A stretch of DNA of 64,000 nucleotides from Mucilaginibacter yixingensis (GTDB lineage: Bacteria > Bacteroidota > Bacteroidia > Sphingobacteriales > Sphingobacteriaceae), in NCBI RefSeq assembly GCF_041080815.1, contig NZ_CP160205.1, forward strand, positions 2,666,001 to 2,730,000. The letters are read 5' to 3'. How positions within the stretch are numbered: position 1 is the first letter of the stretch; each line of letters begins with the position of its first letter. Both the position numbers and the translations under genes were made by a program. Positions 54,001-63,655 of this stretch are shown here, piece after piece. Under the pieces are notes generated by a model, which was not told where the DNA came from, ran no database searches, and saw only the letters and a program-made list of their open reading frames with translations.

Positions 54001-54215
54001 TCGGTAACAGCAGCACTGGTGCTATTCTCTATTCTTACGGTTACGCCCGGTAAGGGCAATTGTTGTGTATCCTTAACCACACCGGTCACTTTCTGGGTTT
54101 GCGCATACAACCCGGCACACGACGCAAGGATCAACAAAACAAATAGCGCAATCCTTTTTAAACCACTACGAACACTCGTACCGGCAGACTGCATAGCGCA
54201 TTGTAAATTCATCAT
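51021..54215 (-). CDS. susC: SusC-like TonB-dependent outer-membrane transporter
   Basis: The 1,064-residue protein has signal LKRIALFVLLILASCAGLYAQ. A carboxypeptidase-regulatory-like domain follows (KVTGVVKDTQQLPLPGVTVRI, residues 42-120), then the TonB plug (VVVVGYGTQKVKDLTGAVGRI, residues 125-240). A 22-strand-type barrel ends in an aromatic strand with terminal Phe (AFGANVNF). It imports oligosaccharides captured by SusD, powered by TonB/ExbBD. It is first gene of the minus-strand operon susC-susD-DUF5017. Confidence 0.97.
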   Translation of the reverse strand: MMNLQCAMQSAGTSVRSGLKRIALFVLLILASCAGLYAQTQKVTGVVKDTQQLPLPGVTVRIENSTSAAVTDINGKFSITVSNKNATLLFSYTGFESVKLPLSGKLQVSVTMKDQASALNEVVVVGYGTQKVKDLTGAVGRISMSDVTKAPVLSVGESLAGRVAGVQVNSADGQPGSAINIVVRGANSITQDNTPLYVVDGFPIEGFNLSLLNPQDIESLDVLKDASATAIYGARGANGVVIITTKKGKAGVPVVNANVTQSFVSNIKTMKLMNSYDFLQMQLERDPTAGSAVAPTPTYTYFTLPGKTLADYQNYPTTDWQSPFFRTGSLRDYYVALRGGNKQTTYAVTGSIDDQMGTVINTGSKRYQGRITLDQAINDKLKVGINANYSYLKQFGNSLAASNNSGTSNVMYSVWGSNPLSPYSETQEVDATTNPANDYKFNPVINQENMVRNVNTAALNVNTYLSYAITKNLTLRVTGIINNTEIGNESFNNTHTALGSPNSLFGATNGVNGSVSTSKNNNWANENTLTWDKSYGRHNLNVLAGFTQQGNTSNMYGFGAGQLPNESLGISGLDEGTLIPSNTKATSSLWNAQSWLGRINYNYNSVYYLTASFRADGSSKFAPKNHWGYFPSAAAAWRFTEEGFLKGNKVLSNGKLRFSYGQTGNNRVSDFAYLSSTGLPASYGYSFNNTATASVIPLAIGNPDLKWETTTQYDGGIDLSFFGDRISLAADVYRKTTKDLLLNATLPTSSGYSTAYENIGSVQNQGLELTLSTVNIRSRDFTWTSSFNIAFNSNKVLALANNQESMLSSPQWQNSWFSTPGYIARVGQPLGQMFGYIWDGNYQYSDFNRTATGGYVLKDNVASNGNNRASIQPGDIKYKDLNGDGVVNSSDYTVIGRSLPIHTGGFTNNFTYRNFDLSVFFQWSYGNDIQNVSRMVFEGNILGNTYLEQFASYNDRWTPTNQNSANYRVGGYFGGGYSSRTVEDGSYLRLKTVQLGYNLPKGWLQKIKVSSIRVFASAQNLWTWTHYTGEDPEVSTYNSVLTGGFDYSAYPRARTIAFGANVNF

Positions 54216-54427
54216 AGTCTATATTAAATTAGATTAAAGGGCAATTGGCTTTAATGGATGTGATGCGATGCGCAAAACTTCCAGGTTTACAGGGGGCACC
54301 CTGCGTGTAGCATGTTGTAAAATTCTTCTCATCTATATAAAAATTGGTTTGTAATTGGATTTACTAAGTTAAACCAGGCGCCTGCTCCCAAGGGGCAAAA
54401 TCTTCCTTACCTGGATGAAAATCTTCC

Positions 54428-55678
54428 CTATTTTTCAGCATGCTGATACCTGAGCAATGCTTCCAGGTAATAATAGTCTGCATAGCACAGCGGCACGTCA
54501 ATCTCCGCATGGTGCGGCAGACTGCCTACCGAATGCTTGATCAAAAAATTATCGTTAGTATGCGGTATAGCCAGATACACGCTGCTGCTTAACGAGGTTA
54601 ACATTTGCACGGCCTCATTTTTATAATTAGCACGTTGTTCTCCTTTTGAGAAATCGCTCAGCTCAAACAACGCCGACGATACAACCGCCGCCGCCGAGGC
54701 ATCTCTGGGGATAGGATCTGAGTACTTATCTCGGTCATAAGCCCAAAGCGGGCGATATCCTGGTTGGTTAACATTAAAATCCCACAGGGGTATTTTATCT
54801 TCCGGCAAGCGTTTGTTGTTCAGAAAAAAGTCTGCCAGATGCTGCGCTAATTCCAGGAAGCGTTTATCATGCGTTTCCCGGTAAACCATGGTGAAGCCGT
54901 AAATTGCCCATGCCTGTCCACGCGCCCATGTAGAATTATCGGCATAACCCTGACAAGTTTCACGGTTTAATACTTTGCCGGTTTTTTCGTCATAATTTAC
55001 CACATGGTAAGTGCTGTAATCGGGCCTTACATGGTTTTTCATGGTTGTTTCGGCGTGGTTAACGGCTATTTTATAATAGGTAGAGTCGCCGGTAGCTTTG
55101 GTGGCCCAGAACAGCAGTTCCAGGTTCATCATATTGTCAATAATTACCGGATAATGCCACATCGTTTTCCCGTCCCATGACAGCCGCTGATCCCATGATT
55201 TGATGGTTTTGGTAACCGGGCTGTAGCGGCTGGCTAATGATTTGGCAGACTGGATCATGATGCTCTTATATTGCGGGTTGTGTGTAAGGCGGTAAGCGTT
55301 ACCATAACTGCAATACATCATAAAGCCCAGATCGTGAGTTGACTTGTTGTACTGGTTATCGGCCAGTGTGTTTGTCCAGGCCAGGGCGGCGTCTTTCCAC
55401 TCCTGTTTATGTGTATACTCATAAAGATACCATAAATTACCCGCCCAAAAGCCTGAGGTCCACTCTTTCAGGCTAGTATTTTTAAGCGTACCATCTTCGT
55501 TAGCTGTGCGCGGGTAAAGGCGATAATCATGTTGTTCTTTCAACATATCGCTATAAAGTTGCTCGGCTCTTTTAAAACCTTCGCTAATAAGCAGGTCGCC
55601 CGAGTTATCAATTGGGGTGAATGCCGTAAATACGACAAAAAAGAGAAGGACTATGGGTATTCGCCTCAACATCATCAT
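54428..55678 (-). CDS. Unsaturated glucuronyl hydrolase, glycoside hydrolase family 88
   Basis: The 416-residue protein has an N-terminal signal (RIPIVLLFFVVFTAF) and the alpha/alpha barrel of GH88. Asp116 in STHDLGFMM and Asp181 in VIIDNMMNLELLFWA match the two catalytic aspartates (Asp88/Asp149 of Bacillus UGL). Further family blocks are TWARGQAWAIYGFTMVYRET and DASAAAVVSSAL. It hydrates and removes the 4,5-unsaturated uronic acid left by the PL8 lyase. It lies divergent to the HTCS regulator, with the SusC start 212 bp downstream. Confidence 0.95.
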   Translation of the reverse strand: MMMLRRIPIVLLFFVVFTAFTPIDNSGDLLISEGFKRAEQLYSDMLKEQHDYRLYPRTANEDGTLKNTSLKEWTSGFWAGNLWYLYEYTHKQEWKDAALAWTNTLADNQYNKSTHDLGFMMYCSYGNAYRLTHNPQYKSIMIQSAKSLASRYSPVTKTIKSWDQRLSWDGKTMWHYPVIIDNMMNLELLFWATKATGDSTYYKIAVNHAETTMKNHVRPDYSTYHVVNYDEKTGKVLNRETCQGYADNSTWARGQAWAIYGFTMVYRETHDKRFLELAQHLADFFLNNKRLPEDKIPLWDFNVNQPGYRPLWAYDRDKYSDPIPRDASAAAVVSSALFELSDFSKGEQRANYKNEAVQMLTSLSSSVYLAIPHTNDNFLIKHSVGSLPHHAEIDVPLCYADYYYLEALLRYQHAEK

Positions 55679-55908
55679 CTATTTATTTAATTGGTTTATA
55701 ACAAGAGTGGCAGTACAGAACAGCCGTTAATTGTAAAGTCAAAGGACGGGACACCAGCGCTGTTTTTGGGAGAAAATCCTCCGTTTATAGGGGAAAATAT
55801 TCCGTTTTTTTAAGCGTTTAGAGGCACTTCAAAATCAATTTTATACTAACTTTATGCCTCGCTTAAACATGTAAACAGAATTATCCAAATTCTGACAACC
55901 AATTATAA

Positions 55909-58900
55909 ATGCATTACACTTTCCGGTTTATTGAAAAGAATTCATATTGCGTTATATGGTGTATGGCAGTAGCAATACTGTTTTGTACACAATATGCAGG
56001 CGGACAGGAGCACCGGCTCTATTTTGATAGCTTTAAGGTGAAAGATGGACTGCCTGACAACTCGGTAGTTTCATTAACGCAGGACTCAGGCGGATATGTC
56101 TGGGCCGTTACCAGGCATGGACTAAGCAGGTATGATGGGGTAAGTTTTAAAAACTTTAAACATGACGACAGCGACGAGGGCAGTATATCGTCAGACGAAT
56201 CATTGGGTAGTGTTATCACAGATCGCCTGGGCAGAATTTGGGTTACCTCCAACGGGTTAGAGTTGTACCATCCTGAAAACGAATCGTTTCAGAAAATCCC
56301 AGTCGTGGTTCCGGGACTAAAAACTATCTATTTTGATAGCAGAAACAGATTATATCTGGGCGGCATTGGTTGTCTAAAATATTTAGAAGGAAAAAACCTG
56401 CAAACTTCAGGAATAATCGACCTGGGCCTCGATAAAAACACGCTAGTTCGTGTGATCTGCGAAGACGATCAGCATAATTTATTGGTCGGAACCACTAAAG
56501 GGCTGTTTAAAATAAATTTCCTCAGGCAAAGGCCCAACTCCCCCGCTAAGGCTGTTCTTGTAAATAGGCTTGACATCAGCGACATTACTACTGTTGCACA
56601 AGACAAACATCACAACCTATGGATCGGAACAAGGACAAATGGCCTCTATCATTACGATTACAAAACCGGCATTTTCAGCCCCTTTACGAAGGATAGTTCT
56701 CCCGATAAAACACTTATTGGCAGCCATATCAGAAAAATAATAGTGGCCAAAAACGGCACCCTATGGATTGGAACACAGGAAGGCTTATCTATCCTCAATA
56801 TCGATAAGCAACGCTTTTATAATTTTCAATATGATCCCGCTGATCAGCATAGCCTGAGCCAGAATTCCATTTATGATATTTTTCAGGATAAAGCCGGCTC
56901 AATTTGGATCGGCACCTATTTTGGTGGGTTGAATGTGGTGCACCCGGAAGGTGCCCCTTTTACAGTTTTTCAAAACAATGCCTATAAAAACAGTATTAGC
57001 AGCAACATTATCAGTACCATTACGCAGGATGCGCATCACAACCTTTGGATAGGCACTGAAGCCGGAGGAGTTAATTTCTGGGACAAGCAAACCGGGCGGT
57101 TTACAGTTTTCAGAAACAACGTTGCCGATAAAACAAGCCTCAGTTCTAACCTTGTAAAGGCCATTGCTATCGATCAGCAAGGCGATGTATATATAGGTAC
57201 GTCTACCGGAGGTCTCAATATATACCACCCCTCAGATGGCAGGTTCGAAAACTTCTGGTACTCCAGGCAAAAAACAATTCCGGGAGTCAGCGGAGATGAT
57301 GTCAGGTGCCTCCTCATAACCCATCAAAATGAGGTTTTGGTGGGTACCAGTACCGGTGTTAAGATTTTTCTAAAAAATGAGCGGCGTTTTATCGCGGTAA
57401 ACGCAAATAATACAGAACAACTTTGGGTTAACACCTTATTTGAAGATAAGGATCATACCATATGGGCGGGAACGTCCAACGGCTTATATCAGATGACGAA
57501 AGGAGGACAAATGAAGCGCATGGATTTCTTTGACTCAGCAACGCAGCACAGGCCCCTCGCTTTTAATATTAATTGCATGCAGCAGGATAACTTAGGTCGC
57601 TTGTGGGTGGGGACTTATTATAAGGGACTGCTTTTATTGGATCAGCCGAAGCACTCCTTTCATGCCATTACAACCCGTGAAGGACTGGCGGGAAATAACG
57701 TATTGGGCATACTTGCCGATACACATAATAACCTGTGGATAAGCACCAATGACGGCCTTTCAAAATTTGATGTTCTGCATGGACGCTTTCAGAATCTGAA
57801 AACGGAGGACGGCTTGCCCGATAATCAGTTTAACAAAGGATCTTATTATAAACAGAACGACAGCACTTTTTATTTTGGCACCTACAACGGTCTGATCAAT
57901 TTTAATCCGGCCATGATCACCCAAAACCAGGCACCGCCAAAGGTTGTTTTTTCTTCTATAAAATTGTTTAATCAGCCATTAAAGATTAAGCAGCAGCATG
58001 AGCTGCTAAAGGGCGATCTGAGCTATGAACGCGAGCTAACCTTTAAGTATAACCAGAACGTATTTACCGTTGGGTTTGCCGCACTCAACTTTATCAAATC
58101 ATCTAAAAACAGGTATGCCTACCGCCTAACCGGCTTTGACCACGACTGGAATTATGTTGATCAGCCCGCGGCTACCTATACTAACCTGGCAGCAGGCGAT
58201 TATCAATTACAGGTTAAGGCGGCTAATAACGATGGCGTATGGAACCAGCAGCCAGCCGTTCTCTATATTCATGTTTTGCCGGCACCCTGGAAAACCTGGT
58301 GGGCCTATGTTATCTACCTTATCATCGCAGTCATTATTATGGCTTATATCAGGCGGTTTTTACGCGCCAGGATGCAACTGAGGCAGGAGCTTTTCAGAGA
58401 ACGTATTGAGGCAGAGCAGGAGAAAAAAAGCCATCAGCGGCAGCTTGATTTTTTTACCGATATCTCTCACGAGATCAGAACGCCGCTCACACTTATTTTA
58501 GGACCGGCCGAGCGCCTTGCAGCTATTAAAATAGACAATAAAAACGCAAGGCAGTATATTGACAGCATTGAGAATAATGCAAACCGTTTGTACAAACTGG
58601 TCACCGAATTGCTGGATTTCAGAAAAGCGGGAGCCAACCAGCTGCATCTGTATCCGACAGAGGAAGACCTGATCAAATTCTTAAAAGAGATTTTCTGCGC
58701 TTTTCAGTCCTCGGCTGAAATTAAGGATATTAACTTTCAATTTAACGCCCAGGCGATACCGCTAACGGTTTGTTTTGATCGCGATCAACTTGAAAAAGTA
58801 TTCAACAATCTGTTTATCAATGCCCTGAAGTTTACGCCCGCGGGCGGATCAATCAAAGTTTCGGTTCATGAAAACACCACCGATAACCAGGTAGAGGTTG

Positions 58901-60009
58901 TAGTGGAAGACAACGGCAAAGGAATACGACCGGAAGATATTGATCGTATTTTTGACACTTTTTATCAGGCTGAATCTTCGGCCGGCACCGGTATAGGGCT
59001 GGCACTTTCTAAACGTTTGGTTGAACTTCACGAGGGTACAATCAGTGTACTCAGCAAAGCAGCAATTGATGGACAGGGAGGGTTTACGGCATTCACAGTG
59101 AAGTTGCCATTAGGCAAAGAACATATCACGAACGACCAAGTTGTTCTGAACGATTCTCTACCGCAACATGATTTCACATTTTTAGGTAGCGAGCCGAATG
59201 AAGAACCTGCCGAAGAAGAGGCGCTCCCATCATCCCAGAGAGCCGGTAACCGCAGTATTTTGCTGGTAGAAGACAATGATGAAGTACGTGAGTTTATCAG
59301 GCAATCGCTGGAAAACGACTACCAGGTGATCGAGGCAAAGAACGGGCAGGAAGGATTGAGTTATGCTACCCGCCTAATACCGGACTTGATTATCAGTGAT
59401 GTGATGATGCCGGTAATGGATGGCTTAGAACTTTGCTCCCGTATTAAAGCTGACATCAGAACCAGTCATATCCCAGTAATCCTGCTTACGGCAAAGGCGG
59501 CCCCCGTTCATCATATCCACGGACTGCAGCACGGGGCCGACGCTTATATAACCAAGCCATTCAGTACCCAGGCGCTGCACCTCAATATCCACAACATGCT
59601 AACGCTCATCAGCGCACAGCAGCGAAAGTATAGCGAGCGCCTGAGTCTCCCCCCTCTTCCCCTGCATCATCAGGAATCAGAAGATGAGAAATTACTTTAC
59701 AAATTGCAGGAGATCATACAAAACAACATAGACAACCCGGAGCTTGACCTTACTACACTCACCCGCGAGCTGGGCATGAGTAAATCTGTTTTGTACAAAA
59801 AATTCAGCGCACTCACCAATCAATCGCTCAATAACTTTATCAAAACAGAGCGTCTTAAGAAAGCCGTTAAACTATTCAAAGAAGGCGAAACATCGGTAAT
59901 TGCGGCGGCCGTTAAGGTGGGATTCAATGATGTTAAATACTTCAGCAAGGAATTTAAAAAGCTTTATAATGTTACTCCGAACGAGTATTTGAATGGTGGC
60001 TCAGAATGA
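55909..60009 (+). CDS. Hybrid two-component system sensor/regulator (HTCS)
   Basis: The 1,366-residue protein has all HTCS parts in order. It starts with a signal/anchor (CVIWCMAVAILFCTQYAGG), then a periplasmic two-component beta-propeller array (about residues 35-690; repeats of LWIGTxxGGL type) and a Y_Y_Y domain (704-780). A membrane helix follows at 795-815. The histidine kinase has His854 in ISHEIRTPL, with HATPase to about 1064. The receiver has phospho-acceptor Asp1164 in ISDVMMPVMDG, and an AraC-type DNA-binding domain ends the protein (1260-1366). It senses an oligosaccharide in the periplasm and activates the PUL. The divergent GH88 start lies 230 bp away. Confidence 0.96.
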   Translation: MHYTFRFIEKNSYCVIWCMAVAILFCTQYAGGQEHRLYFDSFKVKDGLPDNSVVSLTQDSGGYVWAVTRHGLSRYDGVSFKNFKHDDSDEGSISSDESLGSVITDRLGRIWVTSNGLELYHPENESFQKIPVVVPGLKTIYFDSRNRLYLGGIGCLKYLEGKNLQTSGIIDLGLDKNTLVRVICEDDQHNLLVGTTKGLFKINFLRQRPNSPAKAVLVNRLDISDITTVAQDKHHNLWIGTRTNGLYHYDYKTGIFSPFTKDSSPDKTLIGSHIRKIIVAKNGTLWIGTQEGLSILNIDKQRFYNFQYDPADQHSLSQNSIYDIFQDKAGSIWIGTYFGGLNVVHPEGAPFTVFQNNAYKNSISSNIISTITQDAHHNLWIGTEAGGVNFWDKQTGRFTVFRNNVADKTSLSSNLVKAIAIDQQGDVYIGTSTGGLNIYHPSDGRFENFWYSRQKTIPGVSGDDVRCLLITHQNEVLVGTSTGVKIFLKNERRFIAVNANNTEQLWVNTLFEDKDHTIWAGTSNGLYQMTKGGQMKRMDFFDSATQHRPLAFNINCMQQDNLGRLWVGTYYKGLLLLDQPKHSFHAITTREGLAGNNVLGILADTHNNLWISTNDGLSKFDVLHGRFQNLKTEDGLPDNQFNKGSYYKQNDSTFYFGTYNGLINFNPAMITQNQAPPKVVFSSIKLFNQPLKIKQQHELLKGDLSYERELTFKYNQNVFTVGFAALNFIKSSKNRYAYRLTGFDHDWNYVDQPAATYTNLAAGDYQLQVKAANNDGVWNQQPAVLYIHVLPAPWKTWWAYVIYLIIAVIIMAYIRRFLRARMQLRQELFRERIEAEQEKKSHQRQLDFFTDISHEIRTPLTLILGPAERLAAIKIDNKNARQYIDSIENNANRLYKLVTELLDFRKAGANQLHLYPTEEDLIKFLKEIFCAFQSSAEIKDINFQFNAQAIPLTVCFDRDQLEKVFNNLFINALKFTPAGGSIKVSVHENTTDNQVEVVVEDNGKGIRPEDIDRIFDTFYQAESSAGTGIGLALSKRLVELHEGTISVLSKAAIDGQGGFTAFTVKLPLGKEHITNDQVVLNDSLPQHDFTFLGSEPNEEPAEEEALPSSQRAGNRSILLVEDNDEVREFIRQSLENDYQVIEAKNGQEGLSYATRLIPDLIISDVMMPVMDGLELCSRIKADIRTSHIPVILLTAKAAPVHHIHGLQHGADAYITKPFSTQALHLNIHNMLTLISAQQRKYSERLSLPPLPLHHQESEDEKLLYKLQEIIQNNIDNPELDLTTLTRELGMSKSVLYKKFSALTNQSLNNFIKTERLKKAVKLFKEGETSVIAAAVKVGFNDVKYFSKEFKKLYNVTPNEYLNGGSE

Positions 60010-60586
60010 ATTATTGGCATTTAACTACTGGTATACAACGCCGCTCGGAAGTTATTTATCAATTTGATAAACGAATATAAGATTCCTAAAGGCAAAATAT
60101 TTATCAGATAATTCGCTCACTTTGATATAAAGATTAACTCATCTTTTCTTTTTAAGCACCCTTTTAAACAGCTCCAAAAACTCCAGAAGCTGTTCAAACG
60201 ATTGCTCCCCATCGGTACAAAAGGAAACAACACAGGGTCGTTGTTTCCTTTTTTTTATGCCGATAAAAATCTGATCGAGAATTAATTATCTCTTACTTCG
60301 CTAAAGCGAAGATCGATCGCGCACCAGAAACAACGCAAGGCTTTATCTCAGATCAATAACACAACCAGCTGATTATAAATAAATTAGCCTATTTCATTTT
60401 TTTCATCCATTGACGATCAAATAATTGTAACTTTTGTTTTTAAAGTTTCCACCAGGTGAAATTATTTACTCTTAGTATTTAGGATGCTATCTATCAGTAA
60501 ATTAGGGCAATAATTCTCTAAAACTTTCACTTGACAATATCGTAATTGCACTCTTTTTATTACGAATCAACTAATTGTTAAAGGTC
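60010..60586. other. Intergenic region between HTCS and ClC genes
   Basis: No intact gene is visible. It holds the terminator listed separately and a small hairpin (CTTCGCT/AGCGAAG, 60296-60311). A minus-strand shard of about 23 codons (CTDGEQSFEQLLEFLELFKR, ending near 60140) may be the C-terminus of a lost gene. The AT-rich 60400-60570 stretch should carry the ClC promoter. Confidence 0.4.
60221..60256 (+). terminator. Intrinsic terminator
   Basis: AAGGAAACAAC pairs perfectly with GTTGTTTCCTT around an eight-base loop, followed by a run of T. It lies about 210 bp after the HTCS stop. Confidence 0.75.
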
Positions 60587-62455
60587 ATGGATGGCAATCT
60601 TAATCAAACTGGCATACCCGTTTCTCCGTCACTGTCTGCTATAACGCCAAATCCGGCCGATCCTGGAAAGAAAATATCAAAAAAGAGACTACTAAGAATA
60701 TCCGTTTTGTGTATCGTAGTGGCCATGGCTATTAGTGTAATTGCCAAGCTGTTGGTTATGCTAATCAATATGGTAACCAATCTTTCTTTTTTTGGATCAA
60801 TTAACCCTTCTTTTCTCAATCCCTCCGGTAATCACCTGGGCGTATGGGTTATATTTATACCAGTAATTGGCGGTATTGCAGTAGGATTAATGGCACTTTA
60901 CGGCTCCAAAGCCATTCGCGGCCATGGTATACCAGAGGCGATGGAGCAAATACTAACCAATCAAAGCCGGATAAAACCATCCATAACGCTTTTAAAGCCT
61001 ATATCATCTGCCATAGCTATTGGTACAGGGGGACCGTTTGGGGCCGAAGGGCCTATTATAGCCACGGGCGGCGCATTAGGCTCAACGCTCGGCCAGTTAT
61101 TCAAAATCACTTCAAATGAGCGGAAAGTGGTGCTGGCGGCCGGGGCCACGGCTGGCATGTCGGCCATATTTGGAACGCCGATCGCCTCTGTATTTTTAGC
61201 GATAGAATTGTTATTGTTTGAGTTTTCTCCAAGATCCATTTTGCCGGTTGCGTTGGCATGTATCACCGGTGCGGCCGGCCATCATTTGTTATTCGGGGTT
61301 GGGCCGGTATTTCCGATGGCCGATTTGGAAATACCATCAAACGGCGCTTTGGCCATTTATAGCACCCTGGGGTTGGTTGTTGGGTTCTTATCGTTGGGTA
61401 TAACCAGGTTTGTTTATGTAATGGAAGATCTTTTTGAAAAAATCCCCGTGCATTGGATGTGGTGGCCCGCCATAGGTGGTTTGGCAGTAGGCGTTATTGG
61501 CTATTTTGTGCCGCAAACATTAGGCGTTGGTTATAATAACATCACCAGCGTGCTATCCGGGTCAGTTGCTTTGCTGGTGGTGTTGCGTTTGTTCTTCTTT
61601 AAATTCTTGTCCTGGGCCATTGCGTTGGGAAGCGGCACCTCCGGCGGAACGCTGGCGCCGTTGCTTACCATTGGCGGTGCCGCCGGATCTGTTATTGGCA
61701 TAGTGATTATTAACGTTTTCCCAAATTCGGGCATTAACATTCCGATGTGTGCGCTGATCGGGATGTCGGCTTTGTTTGCAGGTGCATCAAGGGCTTACTT
61801 AACCAGCATTACGTTTGCTTTAGAAGCAACCGGTCAGTTCCATGCGTTACTTCCATTGCTAGGTGGATGTACAGCTGCTTACCTCGTCTCTTTTTTCCTG
61901 ATGGAGAATACCATTATGACAGAGAAGATAGCACGCAAGGGAGTTACCGCACCCGATTCTTTTGAACCTGACATTTTAAGTAAGTTAATTGTAAAAGACG
62001 TCATCACTGCCGATATGAATATTCTTGACGCCGATATGGAGATTAAAATGGTAAGAGAAGAGCTAAAATCTCAAAACAAAAAAGATCTTTATTACCTGGC
62101 TGTTGACAAGGACTGTAATTATATAGGCATCATTAGCCTTGCAGACATCAACAAGCACGATGTTAACCCCGAAGATAAGCTAAATACCATTCTAAGAACC
62201 ACCAAGCTGTATATCACTTATAACGACAGCTTACAGAAAGCAATTGCGCTAATGGCAACAGAAGGTGTAGAGGCTGTACCTGTTGTTGCATCAAATAAAG
62301 TTATTGGTTTACTGAATTATAAAGATATGATGGATGCTTATAAATTTTACCGACAGGAAAATGAGCGGGCCGATCGTCAAATCTCATTTCATAAACAGCG
62401 TTTGAAAATACTGGCCCGCAGCAGAAAACTTTTTAAACCGGCACATAAATACTGA
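60587..62455 (+). CDS. ClC-family chloride channel/transporter with CBS domains
   Basis: The start chosen is ATG 60587 (an upstream TTG is unlikely). The 622-residue protein has about ten membrane segments and the ClC signatures GIPEAMEQIL, GTGGPFGAEGPI with gating-type Glu154, and SGTSGGTLAPLLTIGG. Two CBS domains follow (about residues 460-590), then a basic tail. It moves chloride through the inner membrane, possibly in exchange with protons. No functional link to the PUL is evident beyond proximity. Confidence 0.93.
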   Translation: MDGNLNQTGIPVSPSLSAITPNPADPGKKISKKRLLRISVLCIVVAMAISVIAKLLVMLINMVTNLSFFGSINPSFLNPSGNHLGVWVIFIPVIGGIAVGLMALYGSKAIRGHGIPEAMEQILTNQSRIKPSITLLKPISSAIAIGTGGPFGAEGPIIATGGALGSTLGQLFKITSNERKVVLAAGATAGMSAIFGTPIASVFLAIELLLFEFSPRSILPVALACITGAAGHHLLFGVGPVFPMADLEIPSNGALAIYSTLGLVVGFLSLGITRFVYVMEDLFEKIPVHWMWWPAIGGLAVGVIGYFVPQTLGVGYNNITSVLSGSVALLVVLRLFFFKFLSWAIALGSGTSGGTLAPLLTIGGAAGSVIGIVIINVFPNSGINIPMCALIGMSALFAGASRAYLTSITFALEATGQFHALLPLLGGCTAAYLVSFFLMENTIMTEKIARKGVTAPDSFEPDILSKLIVKDVITADMNILDADMEIKMVREELKSQNKKDLYYLAVDKDCNYIGIISLADINKHDVNPEDKLNTILRTTKLYITYNDSLQKAIALMATEGVEAVPVVASNKVIGLLNYKDMMDAYKFYRQENERADRQISFHKQRLKILARSRKLFKPAHKY

Positions 62456-62489
62456 TTGCACCTATGCACTGTGAAAAACCATGCCGCCC

Positions 62490-63647
62490 TCATACCTTAA
62501 TATAGATCTTCCTTCTATAAAGCACATACATCGGCAACCAGCAGAGCAGCACAATTACAATAGAACCGGCAAGCGAAGCATTGTAGGGCGATGAGAAGCA
62601 AGGCGCAACCAGGCGGTTCTGAATAAACACCATTCCGTCCATACCGCTAATTGTCATCATATTAAAAACAGCGCGAATGATATCGCTGACAATATAGGCC
62701 ATCAGCGCATTCATCCCGAAAACAACTAAGGGCCAGGTAAAACGCTGCCGGCCTTTTATATCAACCAGCCAGTAGGTAAAGGCCAGCACGTTAAGTGCTA
62801 TTCCGCCGGTTAGCAGTACGTAAGAGCTGGTCCACAGTTTTTTATTGATGGGGAAAAAGATATGCCAGAACAACGCCAGCACAATGGCCCCGATGCCGTA
62901 AACAAACAGCCAGCTCACCTTATCGCCAGGCTCAACGTTGTTGCGTTTTAGCCACTCGCCTGCCCTAACGCCAATTAAACAACTTGCTATGGAAGGTAAC
63001 GTACTCAGCAAACCTTCGGGGTCCCACTGTATTTTATACAGGTGCGTAGTTCCAAAAACTGCACGATCTATCCAGGCTCCCCAGTTATCTGCGGGCGCAA
63101 GGCTCGGATAATCTGCGTAAGGCACCGGCACAAAACACAGCAGCACAAAATATCCCACCAGAATGGCAGCTAAAACTATGTTCTGACTCTTAGAACTGGT
63201 TTTTAAGTACAGTATTGTTGTTAAAAAGAACACTACGCCTATACGCTGCAATACGCCCGGGATGCGAAGATGTGTTAACAGATACCCTGCTTTGGCGGTG
63301 ATGGTGGTTACATCGTCAGGCACCTGATGTTTTACGAACAGCAGGATAGCCCACGAGATCAGAATCAACCATACCATCCGTTTAAAGGCACTGAGAATGA
63401 TCTTTCCATGATTTCCTTCCTTTTTCTTCCGCTCCATGGCAAAAACAATGGATACGCCAACCATGAACAGAAAACAGGGAAAAACCAGGTCGGTCAGCGT
63501 AAAACCATTCCACTCAGAATGATTCAACTGACTGTATTTATGTTTGCTGTCCCCGGCATTATTCACCAGGATCATCAGCGCAACGGTTCCTCCCCTGAAA
63601 ATATCCAGCGACAGCAGCCGGGGGCTTTTTAATGCAGATTTTTCCAT
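62490..63647 (-). CDS. DUF5009/HGSNAT-like membrane acyltransferase
   Basis: The 385-residue protein has about ten membrane segments. The opening RLLSLDIFRGGTVALMILVNNAG and the LTDLVFPCFLFMVGVSIVFA block are characteristic of the family related to heparan-alpha-glucosaminide N-acetyltransferase. Such proteins in Bacteroidota PULs are thought to acetylate or transfer acyl groups on sugars across the inner membrane. Its start lies 8 bp from the GH105 stop (63656), so the two are one operon. Confidence 0.85.
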   Translation of the reverse strand: MEKSALKSPRLLSLDIFRGGTVALMILVNNAGDSKHKYSQLNHSEWNGFTLTDLVFPCFLFMVGVSIVFAMERKKKEGNHGKIILSAFKRMVWLILISWAILLFVKHQVPDDVTTITAKAGYLLTHLRIPGVLQRIGVVFFLTTILYLKTSSKSQNIVLAAILVGYFVLLCFVPVPYADYPSLAPADNWGAWIDRAVFGTTHLYKIQWDPEGLLSTLPSIASCLIGVRAGEWLKRNNVEPGDKVSWLFVYGIGAIVLALFWHIFFPINKKLWTSSYVLLTGGIALNVLAFTYWLVDIKGRQRFTWPLVVFGMNALMAYIVSDIIRAVFNMMTISGMDGMVFIQNRLVAPCFSSPYNASLAGSIVIVLLCWLPMYVLYRRKIYIKV

Positions 63648-63655
63648 CCCCCCGG